DNA from: Skeletonema tropicum
Taxonomy: Eukaryota; Bacillariophyta; Thalassiosirophyceae; Thalassiosirales; Thalassiosiraceae
Assembly: GCA_037178625.1 (NCBI GenBank)
Contig: CM074135.1
Location: 1,552,001-1,616,000, forward strand
Direction of reading: 5' to 3'
Length of the DNA: 64,000 nucleotides
Position 1 is the stretch's first letter. The number at the start of each line of letters is the position of its first letter. A model generated the notes under the pieces. That model did no database searches and had not been told where the DNA came from. It saw nothing but the letters and a program-made list of their open reading frames with translations. Positions 9,165 through 18,743 of this stretch are shown in pieces. The position numbers were made by a program, and so were the translations under genes.

Positions 9165-11189
9165 TTAGCTGATCTCAGTCTTGGTTGGTGCAAACATTGG
9201 TTTCCCGGCACGTTCACGTTGGATCATCCTTGCTACCAAACCCATCAATCCCACGCCTGCAATGGCTGCAATAACAATACCTGCGATTGCACCTCCAGCA
9301 AGGCTTGTGCTTGGATTTTCCTGAAGCGTTCCTTGAGCACAAATTAACTCTGCCTTTTCCAAGTCGTAGCCCCACTTGGGAGATAGATCGACATTGCAAT
9401 AGGGTGCGGACATGGGCAGCAATTGTGTCACAGGCTCTTCGAGGCCAGCGAATTGTTCCTCGATGAAAGTCGCCTTGTCGATGGCATGGATAACCGCGCG
9501 ACGAACCGCGATATCATTCATTGGTGCTTTGTTGCCATTAAAAACAAGGAGTGAGTGTTGGATAACGTCACTGTGGCGCACATCAAACATATCCGAATGG
9601 CGGAACTTCAATTCTTGAACCTGTTTGGCATTAAGTGGGCCGATGCCCATTGCCATATCCAAATCCCCTGACATGAGCGCTGCCTCCACCTCCTCTACAC
9701 TGCCATACTGAACAGCAGTTAGAGTTTCAATGCCGGGCTTTTGTCCCCAATAGCAATAGTCTTCATTACCAGCAAATACAACCTCGTCGTCCGAACCATC
9801 AGCAGCGACATTACGTGAGACGAATTTGAATGGACCAGTACCGATGGGAGCTGACAGACCCATGCCTGTATTTTGAAGGATTGAAAAGTAAAATCGTTAG
9901 TCACTTACTATAAGGAGCGACATAACAAGTAAACGTCATTCAAATTCATCACTTACACTTGACATCATCCTCAAGTTTATCCCACTTGGAGCCAAAGTCA
10001 CCAGATTCACAAGAGTTATGTAAGTCCGGATCAGAATCAAGGCCTTCTGCAAATGCTGATGGAGATGCAAAACGTAATGGGCGGATATATGTCAGCTCTT
10101 GAAGGAGTGGGTAGAATGGAGAGGACGTCTCAAGTACGAGCTCAGACTCTCCGTTACATGTCCACGACTTGAGATATTTGCCCGCACCAAACCATTGATG
10201 ACGTTGCCTTACAACATCAGATAAGACGTGATCCAAGTTGAGTACAGCTGCAGAGCAGTTGAAAGGTGTGCCATCATGAAAGAGAACATTCTCGCGACTG
10301 GAGCGACGATGGATCTGTGAGTATTTGAGTGAAGCAACAACACGAGCAATGCATTGAATGACTTACAGTTGGAATGTAGCAATTTGTCCTCCATCTAGCG
10401 AAGAATTGACTTTCCATGACGAGGCCAATGCTGGGACAATTTCTCCATCCTGACCATAGCTCACAAGGCCTTCGTAGATCCAATCCTGAGCCCACAGTGC
10501 GTTCGGTGAGTACTGATGAGGGTTGATGGGACCAGTTGACGAGAAGAGTGCTCCTACACCTGGAGCAATTGTCACAGACTTACTTCCAGTCGCAACCTGG
10601 ATAGACTGAACAGGGATAGAGTATGCCTGTGTAGAAGGTGTGAACCCAATCAAACGACGATTGAGAACGTATGGAATGCGGGTTCCCCATACCCATAGTG
10701 GCAAGAAAAGAGATTGGGCATGCACATCTTCCATGATGGACCGCCACTGACTCGCAATCTTTGTCTCGTCAAGTTCCGTTTGTACCTTTTCGATACGTTC
10801 CACCAATGACTCACGGGTAAGAGGGGGCTACAGAGAGGCATGTACAAGTACAAGGTTGGTGAGTCACATATGTTAATGAGAGGCGGCAGAAGATAGTAGA
10901 TAGAGTCTCTCACCTGTAGGTTCCCAATTGCAGAGTACTCCACGTGAGAAGGCACTGCCCAAGAGGCCATGTACGAATGTGGATCGTACGGTGCTCCCCA
11001 AGTACGGGTAAAGAGGAGGTGATAATCTCCATGGACTTCGGCGTCACGGTACGCCGTATCATTAAGAAACTTTGTATTGACTTGGATGCCTATCTTCTCC
11101 AGATTGGCAACGATGTCACTTTCGACACTCGCCATCTCGGGATTGTCATCTTGTAGGATGAAGTCGATTTCAAGGTTCTTGCAGGCCAT
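9165..11189 (-). CDS. NikA/DppA-like (SBP_bac_5) protein, circularly permuted, C-terminal membrane anchor
   Basis: Four exons: 11189-10914, 10827-10367, 10297-9957, 9865-9165. Introns are 86, 69 and 91 bp, all GT..AG with matching phases, giving 592 residues. Family role: periplasmic capture of nickel or peptides for ABC importers. Residues 1-170 match the carboxyl half of NikA (RTWGAPYDPH at 62-71; DETK; LPLWVWG). Residues 191 onward match the amino half (GPINPHQYSPN, YEGLVSYG, VLFHDGTPF, APIGTGPF, NGNKAPMNDIAVRRA) and stop at YDLEKAE, just where residue 1 would follow in the bacterial protein. A single TM helix (about 549-570) plus a basic tail ends it; no signal peptide is seen. A further 5' exon starting at an ATG at 11505 is possible (phase fits). 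Function and ligand are unknown. Confidence 0.8.
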
Positions 11190-11831
11190 GGTATCTGATT
11201 CAAGATCAATTTCTACGATGTTTTTTACTCGCTATCACAGGAGCAGCTTTGTGGTTGATTGTTCGACACAAACCTTGACAGCTTTTTTGAAGGAAAGAAT
11301 CTAGCTTGCAGGATTTTTGAAGGAAAAAATCTTTGTGAGAAAAAATCTTTTGACGCGTCATCTATTTGAGTAGCATCCCCAACTAACTGTCCTTGTGACA
11401 AGGCGAGTTCGCACAGAGCTGTTCTTGTCTGGCTTGTTCTTCACCTTCCATTGTTGGAGTCAACGAGCTCATACTTCTGGTTGTCATCGGTTTTTCACAA
11501 CACATGAGAAAGATATATTATTATAGATATTTACACCTCTTTCTCTTTGAGAACTTTACATAATGAGAAGGATGTGTCCTTGTGTTGTGCCCGGCCCACC
11601 TTCTTTCGTCATTGACCTTTTAACTTCATTCACTGCAGCTATGGTGGGTGTTTCGATGTAATGCATTTTCGGTCTTAGATATTTACATATTATGGTTATG
11701 GTGAAAATCTACAACATTGTCCTCTTCGTGTTATCACAAAAGTTCACCGTATGGCATAATCTCTTCTCAACATTACTGATTGTCAATTCAAAATTCAATT
11801 TACACAAAGTATTCAGTCCTTGGTTGGCGAC
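11190..11831. other. Intergenic region, possible small exons
   Basis: Between two minus-strand genes. It contains a 40-codon minus-strand ORF starting at 11505 that ends at a GTTAGT donor and could be a first exon of the NikA-like gene (acceptor GCGAG near 11226). Near 11780 an acceptor AATCAG followed by TAA could end the J-protein. No sequence resembling a NikA amino-terminal half is present. Confidence 0.5.
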
Positions 11832-12608
11832 TCAGTGGTCGGCGAGACTGTTATCACAAGAGGCAATTTTCGTGAGCGTTGGGTGACTTACTTCCTCCAC
11901 AACACCATTAACTTTCCGTTCGACAAGCTCTCCGGCAATGAACATATCTTCCATCGTGTTCCCATCTTTCTTCATGGACATGACAGTTACCTTTCGACCT
12001 TGTTTGTCGATATATGTCCGTGACTGTTTGTTTGTTGCATCATTCGAAGCATAATATGATTTTGCCATACTTCCATCAGCCTGTTTTGAATAGGAAGTCA
12101 CAGTCAACTCAATACCAAGCTTGGACAAAATCCAAGTTCCCCAACCCTGTTTCTTCTCCTTTGGGCTGCCATCACCGCAGCTCCAGAATGCACAGCTGTC
12201 CTCCAATTCTTCTTCTTTTTGAGAATCATTAAAACGTGCAGCAAATGCATCATCCATACCTTCGAACGCTTCATGAAAAAAGGGATCGTGAGTGAAGAGA
12301 TCATTAAATTGTCGGAAAGGATCTTTGGTATATGTTGAGGTGCGTCGAGATGGAGATGATTTAGTAGGGGAGACTGCCGATGTAGGGCTCTTCAATTCAT
12401 TATCATAGCACCGACGAGAGTTAGGATCTGATAGAACGGTGTATGCTTCACTAATCAGCTTGAATTGTTCTGTGCTTTCAACGCTTCCTCCATTCCTATC
12501 GGGGTGGTGCTTCAGCGCTAGTCTTCGGTACGCCTTCTTCACATCAATAGGCTTGGCATCAGCAGTGAGCTCCAGTATTTCATAATGAGTTTTCTTCGAG
12601 GTGACCAT
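11832..12608 (-). CDS. J-domain (DnaJ/Hsp40) protein
   Basis: Co-chaperone stimulating Hsp70 ATPase. The J domain is at residues 5-70 with the catalytic HPD in LALKHHPDRNGG; no G/F-rich or zinc-finger region follows, so it is a type III J-protein. The rest (about 190 residues) is polar with a W-rich motif WGTWILSKLG and is not recognised. A GTAAGT donor lies in frame after GVVEE (near 11,890); an acceptor about 110 bp downstream (near 11,780) immediately followed by TAA suggests the true protein ends there, making the last ~18 residues of the open frame intronic. The start ATG is the first in frame, directly before the J domain. Confidence 0.85.
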   Translation of the reverse strand: MVTSKKTHYEILELTADAKPIDVKKAYRRLALKHHPDRNGGSVESTEQFKLISEAYTVLSDPNSRRCYDNELKSPTSAVSPTKSSPSRRTSTYTKDPFRQFNDLFTHDPFFHEAFEGMDDAFAARFNDSQKEEELEDSCAFWSCGDGSPKEKKQGWGTWILSKLGIELTVTSYSKQADGSMAKSYYASNDATNKQSRTYIDKQGRKVTVMSMKKDGNTMEDMFIAGELVERKVNGVVEEVSHPTLTKIASCDNSLADH

Positions 12609-13189
12609 CGTTATTACTTAGTTCAAATCTCAATAGGTGGTTTATTGACGCTGCATGTATTATTTAATTAGAGCTCGGTTCTCCGTGGCTTCTATCTATT
12701 GGTCTACGGGTGGGATACCTGGCCTGGCATTTATTTGGCATCAAGTCGGGGCGAAGGCTGTTGGTGTTGATCTTGATTGCTTCCGTTCGGCGGGTGTGAC
12801 ACGAAATCGAGCGTTGAGAGAACGGCTCAACGGAAACGCCTACACAGACACGTAATGTGCACAATCATTAGGCATGTTAATTCATAGATGAGCACGTTTC
12901 TCTCAACACGTCACACAATCTCCTTTTTACTCTTTCTCTTGAACTTCCCACCACTAAACTATCCTTGCTTCAGGCTTCAGCCAACTTGCTGAAACGTGGA
13001 AGCTTCGTCAAAGGGTTCCAAATTGGATCCACAGAAAGCTCACAAGTTGCAGTTGATATTGACAGTGGTGTAGTTGTAATAGACTGCCTCCAAAGATACA
13101 ACTCGTTTACAATATATAGATGCATTTGGTTGTTTGCGTAGGTGCGTAAGGTAGTCAACTAATAGGCGACGTATAATTTAACAATAATC
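12609..13189. other. Divergent intergenic region (J-protein / chlD promoters)
   Basis: 581 bp between divergent genes, so it should hold both promoters and 5' UTRs. No convincing ORF, RNA gene or repeat was recognised. Confidence 0.6.
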
Positions 13190-15538
13190 ATGTCAAGACG
13201 AACAACGGTAGCTGCCGTAACCATCGCAGCTGCAATTGGTGTCGCTGCCGCATTCAACCCTGTTGCATTCGGTCCATCGAGAATATCATCGTCACGTAAT
13301 GTGCGCACTTCTCCGCTTCAAGTGGCATCAGTCGCTGAAGATCGCGCCAGGGCAGCAATGGAAGCTGAGGAAGCAGCTAACAATGTACAAGTTGGCAAGC
13401 AAGCAGATCAAATGATGAGTGGAGGTAGACCATTTCCATTGTCTATGGTTGTGGGACAGGATCCTATCAAACAGGCACTACTTCTTTCGGCAGTGAATTA
13501 CCGAATGGGAGGTGTGGTTATTTCCGGAGGTAAGGGAACAGCCAAGTCAGTGATGGCGAGGGCTCTGCATCAACTTTTGCCTCCTATCGAAGTTATCAAG
13601 GGAAGCCCCTTCAACATTGATCCAGCTGGTGAATTCGGAATTGATGACTTCCTTCGTACCGATTTAGATAACGGCGGTGTACCACTTGCAGAGCGTGAAA
13701 CAGAAGTTATTCCTCCCCCATTTGTCCAGGTTCCATTGAATGTTATGGAAGATCGTCTTATCGGTTCTGCTGACTTGGAAGAGTCTGTGAAGTCAGGAAA
13801 GACTGTTTTCAGCCCCGGTCTCTTGGCTAAGGCCCATCGTGGTGTGCTATACGTTGACGACATCAATCTTTTGGATGAGGAAACTGCCAACATTTTGTTG
13901 GGTATTGTTACTGAAGGAAAGGTTATTGTGGAGCGTGAAGGAATTTCTATTACCTACCCATGCAGACCTGTCATCATTGCTACATTCAACCCTGATGAGG
14001 GTGAACTTCGTGACCATCTCCTTGATCGTATTGCCGTGGCTCTCAGTGCCGATGCTGAAAAGTTGGACATTACAGATCGTGTGGGTGCCGTTGATGCCGT
14101 CCTTGGTTTCTCTCCTGGTAGCAATCAGGCCACACCTGAGGCCGAGGCAGCACTCGCTGAGGCTATTGAGAATGAGGAAGATCTCAAAACTGCGATTGTT
14201 TTCGCTCGTGAATTTCTCAAGGATTTGACAATTGCTCCTTCTCAAATTCAGTACTTGTGTGAGGAAGCAATCCGTGCTGGATGCCAGGGACACCGTGCCG
14301 AAATCTTCGCCTGTGAGGTTGCACGTGCTGCTGCTGCTCTTGAGGGACGTCAAGTCAATGCTGATGATTTGCGTCTTGCTGTTAAGCTTGCCATTTCTCC
14401 CCGTGGTACATTCGTCAACACTCCAATGGATCCCGATGAGATGATGCCTCCACCACCACCTCCTCCTCCGCCTCCCATGGATCAGCAAGATGATCAAAGC
14501 GACAACGAGGAACAAGAGGAAGAGGAAGAAGACCAGGAGGAGCAGGATGAACCTGACGAAGATCAGGAAGACAACCAGCCTGATGTTCCAGATGTTCCCC
14601 AAGAGTTCATGTTCGATGTCGATGCTACACCCATGGATCCTGATCTCATCCAATTCACTTCCCGTGAACGTTCTGGAAAAGGTGGTGGACGAGGTCTCAT
14701 CTTCTCACAAGACCGTGGACGTTACATCAAGCCCATGCTTCCCAAAGGAAAGGTTGTTCGTCTTGCTGTTGATGCTACTCTTCGTGCTTCTGCTCCATAC
14801 CAAAAGGGCCGTCGTTCACGTGCCGTCGGAACAAACCAAGAAGGAAGAGGTGTTTTCATTGAACAATCTGATGTTCGAACAAAGAAGATGGCGAGGAAGG
14901 CCGGTTCACTTATTATCTTCGTCGTCGATGCTTCTGGTTCAATGGCTCTAAACAGAATGAATGCTGCCAAGGGTGCTGCCATGTCTCTTTTGACGGAAGC
15001 GTACCAAAGTCGTGATCAAATTTGCTTAATTCCTTTCCAGGGAGACCAAGCAGATGTTCTTCTTCCTCCAACAAGATCGATTGCTCAGGCAAAGAAGCGT
15101 TTGGAAATCATGCCTTGCGGAGGAGGATCGCCACTTGCTGATGCACTTCAGTTGGCTTTGCTGACTGGATTGAACGCTCAAAAGACAGGTGATGTCGGAA
15201 AGGTTGTTGTTGTCTGTATTTCAGATGGACGTGCAAATGTTCCACTGTGCGTCTCAAAGGGAGAAGAATTCGACCCAGAGGCCGACGAAGACTCCAAAGA
15301 CGGAAAGCCATCTAGAAAGTATTTGAAGGAAGAGGTATTGGCTTGTGCTAAGCAACTTGGTGCTGCTCCAGGATTCAATTTACTGTGCATTGATACTGAA
15401 AACAAGTTCATTTCAACTGGTATTGCAAAGGATATTGCCAACGCAGCCATGGGAAAATACCATCAAATCGCTAAGGCGGATGGAAATGCAATTGCTTCTG
15501 TTACTAACCAAGCCTTGAATGCTCTCAAGAATGAGTAA
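13190..15538 (+). CDS. chlD: Magnesium chelatase subunit D, plastid
   Basis: Subunit of the ATP-dependent Mg chelatase that inserts Mg2+ into protoporphyrin IX, the first committed step of chlorophyll synthesis, in the plastid stroma. 782 residues, intronless. The amino end is a signal peptide ending VAAAFNP, a diatom-type plastid import motif with Phe at +1. AAA+ domain: GGKGTAKS (113-120) and VLYVDDINLLDEE, the Walker B carrying VDD rather than the active-subunit IDE, as expected for ChlD. Then a proline run near 420 and an acidic linker, then a von Willebrand A/integrin-I domain with the MIDAS motif DASGSMA near 580. Length and order are as in plant and cyanobacterial ChlD. ChlH and ChlI are not in the window. 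Confidence 0.97.
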   Translation: MSRRTTVAAVTIAAAIGVAAAFNPVAFGPSRISSSRNVRTSPLQVASVAEDRARAAMEAEEAANNVQVGKQADQMMSGGRPFPLSMVVGQDPIKQALLLSAVNYRMGGVVISGGKGTAKSVMARALHQLLPPIEVIKGSPFNIDPAGEFGIDDFLRTDLDNGGVPLAERETEVIPPPFVQVPLNVMEDRLIGSADLEESVKSGKTVFSPGLLAKAHRGVLYVDDINLLDEETANILLGIVTEGKVIVEREGISITYPCRPVIIATFNPDEGELRDHLLDRIAVALSADAEKLDITDRVGAVDAVLGFSPGSNQATPEAEAALAEAIENEEDLKTAIVFAREFLKDLTIAPSQIQYLCEEAIRAGCQGHRAEIFACEVARAAAALEGRQVNADDLRLAVKLAISPRGTFVNTPMDPDEMMPPPPPPPPPPMDQQDDQSDNEEQEEEEEDQEEQDEPDEDQEDNQPDVPDVPQEFMFDVDATPMDPDLIQFTSRERSGKGGGRGLIFSQDRGRYIKPMLPKGKVVRLAVDATLRASAPYQKGRRSRAVGTNQEGRGVFIEQSDVRTKKMARKAGSLIIFVVDASGSMALNRMNAAKGAAMSLLTEAYQSRDQICLIPFQGDQADVLLPPTRSIAQAKKRLEIMPCGGGSPLADALQLALLTGLNAQKTGDVGKVVVVCISDGRANVPLCVSKGEEFDPEADEDSKDGKPSRKYLKEEVLACAKQLGAAPGFNLLCIDTENKFISTGIAKDIANAAMGKYHQIAKADGNAIASVTNQALNALKNE

Positions 15539-15887
15539 ACGTTATATTACGTTGGATACAACTAACTTTGCTACAGCTTGTGATAGGATAATCATAGAAA
15601 AACCAAATGCTTGTTCACAAATCTACTGTTGCCAATTCTCTCGACACTTAAATAGAAATTTCGTTTTCCCAAGCATTGCCCAACCATGTCCAAGTCGAAG
15701 GATGCTGCATGTTGCATGCTACAATAGGCGATACTTAGGGTAACACATCATGCATGTGCACTGATCTTCTTTTACCTACTTCCAAGTGGAAGCTAAATTC
15801 GGAGAGCGAACCCTAAAAATCCAAAATCCGACCGCCATCTCCGTCATCCGCGGCGGCGGCGCGGAGGGCAACATAACAGCAACCGTG
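15539..15887. other. Intergenic region
   Basis: 349 bp between two plus-strand genes. The frame of the next gene is open upstream of its ATG (from a GTG at 15786) but that part is basic and GC-rich with a CGG/CGGC run, consistent with 5' UTR. Nothing else seen. Confidence 0.6.
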
Positions 15888-17435
15888 ATGAAGTTGGCAA
15901 CCACACTCGTCCTTGCCAGCTTGGCATTGGGAAAATCAGATCAACAATACCGCATTTTCCCGCAGAGGACATCGGAAGAAGCCGCAGTTATTGAATGGGG
16001 CCATTCTGCTATCATCTCAGCACTTGACGGTGCCGTAGCCACATTCGGCCCACAAACATCCCAGGGTGCCAATTTTGAAGTGGAGACGGCTCCGGTGCTT
16101 GCTAATCCTATTGATGGAGTCGGCAGATGGAGGAAAAGCGATGATGAGACCCTCTCTGATTTTGATCGTGAGTTCCCTGGTAAACTGAAGAACTCCGATG
16201 CTGTATCGGGAAACATGGTGATCATGACAGATGCAGCTGGATTATCTGGTGTGACGATGGCAAGGATTGCGAAAGAAAGTGGAGCTGCTGCACTTATGGT
16301 GGTGAACACTGATCAAAATGCAGGCGACTTTATCTATAGTCTCGAGCCTGAAACCGAGGAGGAGGCAAAATATGCAGAAGAGAACATTGATATCCCTATT
16401 GTGATGGTAAGCCTTCAGGCTGGTAATGTAATTACAACTGCGATGGCAACTGATGATTCGGATCCAAACGAAATCAATAAAGGAGCAGGTCTTCCAGGTC
16501 GTGTCAGATTATACGCAGGAGGAGATAGACCTTTCTTCGAAGATGCTGTATCTAAAACGCCCGTAGTCTATCTTATTCACAATATGCTGACGAGTGAAGA
16601 GTGTGATGCTTTGATTGGAATGGCTGAGGGAAAATACGACCGTGTAGACGACACTACCGGCATCAATAATTACTTGGACAACACAATGGCTTCAACGAAT
16701 GGCAAGCCTTCAGCAGTAAATGTAGACAGAGTGACATTGTGGAAGGGTGGAATCGCTGGTAAAGTCATCAAAGATGTCGACGAACGGATATCGCAGGTGA
16801 CTGGATTTCCTCCAGAACACTTTTCGGACTTTCAGATGAACAAATACGTCAAAGGATCTGCTCATTTGCCTCATTATGATTTGAACGAGGCCAATGGCGT
16901 AATGGCCACAATTACTCTGTTCCTAAATGATGTAGAAGATGGTGATGGTGGAGAATTATTCTACCCGAAACCTCTCGACGGTGGCAAACCAGTACTGGTA
17001 CGTCCCAGAAAAGGATTGGCTGTCGTTCACCACAACACTGATGAAAACTATGTCTTCGACGAGAGTACTGTCAACGAGGAGCTTGTAGTTACTGGTTCTA
17101 CTGTCAAGTATGTTGCGAAGAAATACGTTTACCTCAATCCTCAACCTAACGCAATGAGAATTGTGCTTCCTTTGATTGCGTTGCCTTTTGGTGGGAAACT
17201 TCCTGGCATCTTCTCAACGCTGTATATTGCATTGATTGATAAGTTCGGAGTACAGACCGGAGTTACATACTTTCAGAAAATAGTCACCATGCTTCCTATC
17301 TTATTGTTAATTGGCATAGCAAGCTTGGTGAGTGATGCGGTGCAAAAGAAACTGAACGAAGGAAAAGATGGAAAGAAGAAGGAGTCGAATGAAAAGACTA
17401 CGAAGAAGACAAAAAAGTCAAAAAAGTCTGATTGA
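15888..17435 (+). CDS. PA-domain prolyl 4-hydroxylase-like 2-oxoglutarate/Fe(II) dioxygenase, membrane-bound
   Basis: 515 residues from the ATG that starts a signal peptide (MKLATTLVLASLALG). Residues about 60-190 resemble a protease-associated (PA) domain, a protein-interaction module of secretory proteins. Residues about 225-420 are a P4Hc-type double-stranded beta-helix: iron ligands H-x-D in HYDLNE (H329) and a distal His in AVVHHNTDENY, with the 2-oxoglutarate Lys plausibly in GSTVKYVAKKY. Two hydrophobic segments follow, then a Lys-rich tail. The topology suggests an ER/Golgi lumenal enzyme acting on secreted proteins, for example hydroxylating proline in wall proteins; the substrate is inferred only. 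Fusion of PA with P4H is less usual than P4H alone. Confidence 0.85.
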   Translation: MKLATTLVLASLALGKSDQQYRIFPQRTSEEAAVIEWGHSAIISALDGAVATFGPQTSQGANFEVETAPVLANPIDGVGRWRKSDDETLSDFDREFPGKLKNSDAVSGNMVIMTDAAGLSGVTMARIAKESGAAALMVVNTDQNAGDFIYSLEPETEEEAKYAEENIDIPIVMVSLQAGNVITTAMATDDSDPNEINKGAGLPGRVRLYAGGDRPFFEDAVSKTPVVYLIHNMLTSEECDALIGMAEGKYDRVDDTTGINNYLDNTMASTNGKPSAVNVDRVTLWKGGIAGKVIKDVDERISQVTGFPPEHFSDFQMNKYVKGSAHLPHYDLNEANGVMATITLFLNDVEDGDGGELFYPKPLDGGKPVLVRPRKGLAVVHHNTDENYVFDESTVNEELVVTGSTVKYVAKKYVYLNPQPNAMRIVLPLIALPFGGKLPGIFSTLYIALIDKFGVQTGVTYFQKIVTMLPILLLIGIASLVSDAVQKKLNEGKDGKKKESNEKTTKKTKKSKKSD

Positions 17436-17808
17436 AGACAAGTAATGCTTCTATTCTCTTAATCTTAAACCCCGCTAGTAACGACTGCTCATAACGACTT
17501 TAAAGCAAGCAGCAAGCGAGACATTGTTATCTCAGCACGCACAGCTTGACTCTCCTTTATGTATTCTATCTATTGTCTTCGCTTGCTGTACTCATTGTCT
17601 CAGAGGGCTTTGGTCCGTACGTCATACGTCCTCCCAAAAGCTCCTCTATTTGCAAAACTTTTGAACGAAGACAAGCCACAAGCAAAGCCAACAACCAATG
17701 CACAACTCTGGTTACCTCCAGCCACCAACGCAACAACAAAGAGAAAAAGAGTCGGACGGCTTCGTCATAATCGATAAAGAACAATTAAGTAGCAGTACTA
17801 CAATCAAG
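17436..17808. other. Intergenic region / eIF3j 5' UTR
   Basis: 373 bp. Several frames are open across 17,550-17,800 but none resembles a known protein, and they end at or run into the eIF3j start; read as promoter and 5' UTR. Confidence 0.55.
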
Positions 17809-18603
17809 ATGGCAGACAACTGGGACGACAGTGATGATGACTGGGACAACAGCGATGACGAGGATGAGCTCGACAAACGCCTCGGTCTGACGAAAATCGA
17901 CGATGCACCACCCGCCTTCGACGATGAAGACGAAGATCTGACGCTCAAAGACAAGGAACGCGATGCAAAGGCAACTGCACAATTGAACAAACAGAAGGGA
18001 TCTGCGCTAGCCAAGAAGAAGGCGGCAGAGGCTGCCGCCAAGGAGGAGCTAGAGTTGGCTAAGAAGGCGATGCAATTGGAAGCCGAAATGGAAGCAAACA
18101 TGACCCCAGAGGAAAGACGAGAGATGGAGCGTGAAAGACAAGATGCCGATGCCATGGCTATGGCCGATGATCTCTTCGGTGGTGTTGATAGTAAAGGACC
18201 CCGTGGCCCCGGTGGACCTGGGTCTGTCATGATGAGCGGTGATAAAGTCGTGATGAAAGATTTGAAGGACCACTTGAGACACGCAAAGAAAGTGGGAGAG
18301 TGCATCAAGGGACATGGGAAGATCAATCTATGTGCTGAATTTTTGAAGGAAGTTATTTCGCAATGTAAAGATGTCCTCGATGATGATGCCATCACTGATG
18401 TTATCAAGACATGTAATGTGATCAAGAATGAAAAGGTGCAGCAAGCCAAGAGGAAAGTCAAGGGGCAAGCCCAAAAGTCCAAGAAGGCGGATAAGCAAGC
18501 AAAAAAGAAAGCAATGGAGATCCACAATGATGTGTTTGGAGATAATGATAACTATGATCAATATGACGATATGGGAGGAGCCTATGAGGATGATTTCTTT
18601 TAA
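17809..18603 (+). CDS. EIF3J: Translation initiation factor eIF3 subunit j (Hcr1)
   Basis: 264 residues. eIF3j binds the 40S decoding region and helps mRNA placement and ribosome recycling. Features seen: acidic Trp-rich start DNWDDSDDDWDNSDDE (binding site for the eIF3b RRM in the family), a central Lys/Ala/Glu coiled coil, the conserved MKDLKDHLRHAKK block and a carboxyl end rich in D/Y. The frame is open 37 codons further upstream, but the ATG at 17809 places the acidic motif at the amino end as in homologues. Confidence 0.9.
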   Translation: MADNWDDSDDDWDNSDDEDELDKRLGLTKIDDAPPAFDDEDEDLTLKDKERDAKATAQLNKQKGSALAKKKAAEAAAKEELELAKKAMQLEAEMEANMTPEERREMERERQDADAMAMADDLFGGVDSKGPRGPGGPGSVMMSGDKVVMKDLKDHLRHAKKVGECIKGHGKINLCAEFLKEVISQCKDVLDDDAITDVIKTCNVIKNEKVQQAKRKVKGQAQKSKKADKQAKKKAMEIHNDVFGDNDNYDQYDDMGGAYEDDFF

Positions 18604-18743
18604 GCATGAGCTGGCAGATGTAGCCGAGTAGTAGGTGAAGCGTAACAATATCATCAGTGTAAAGAATATGATTGTTACCTTAACCTGAGCGCATGCTTGT
18701 AATCGCTCTACACTGAATAGTGATTAGCAATAAAGGACTCTCT

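Noticed and set aside
9165..11189. Bacterial contamination as the source of the NikA-like sequence
   Set aside because: Three phase-consistent GT..AG introns and flanking diatom genes show it is nuclear.
13847..14653. Long minus-strand ORF over chlD (268 codons)
   Set aside because: Shadow of the biased codon use of chlD; its low-complexity F/L/V composition is antisense to the acidic and proline runs.
17712..18527. Long minus-strand ORF over eIF3j
   Set aside because: Antisense of Lys/Glu/Asp-rich coding, giving Ser/Phe/Leu strings with no domain.
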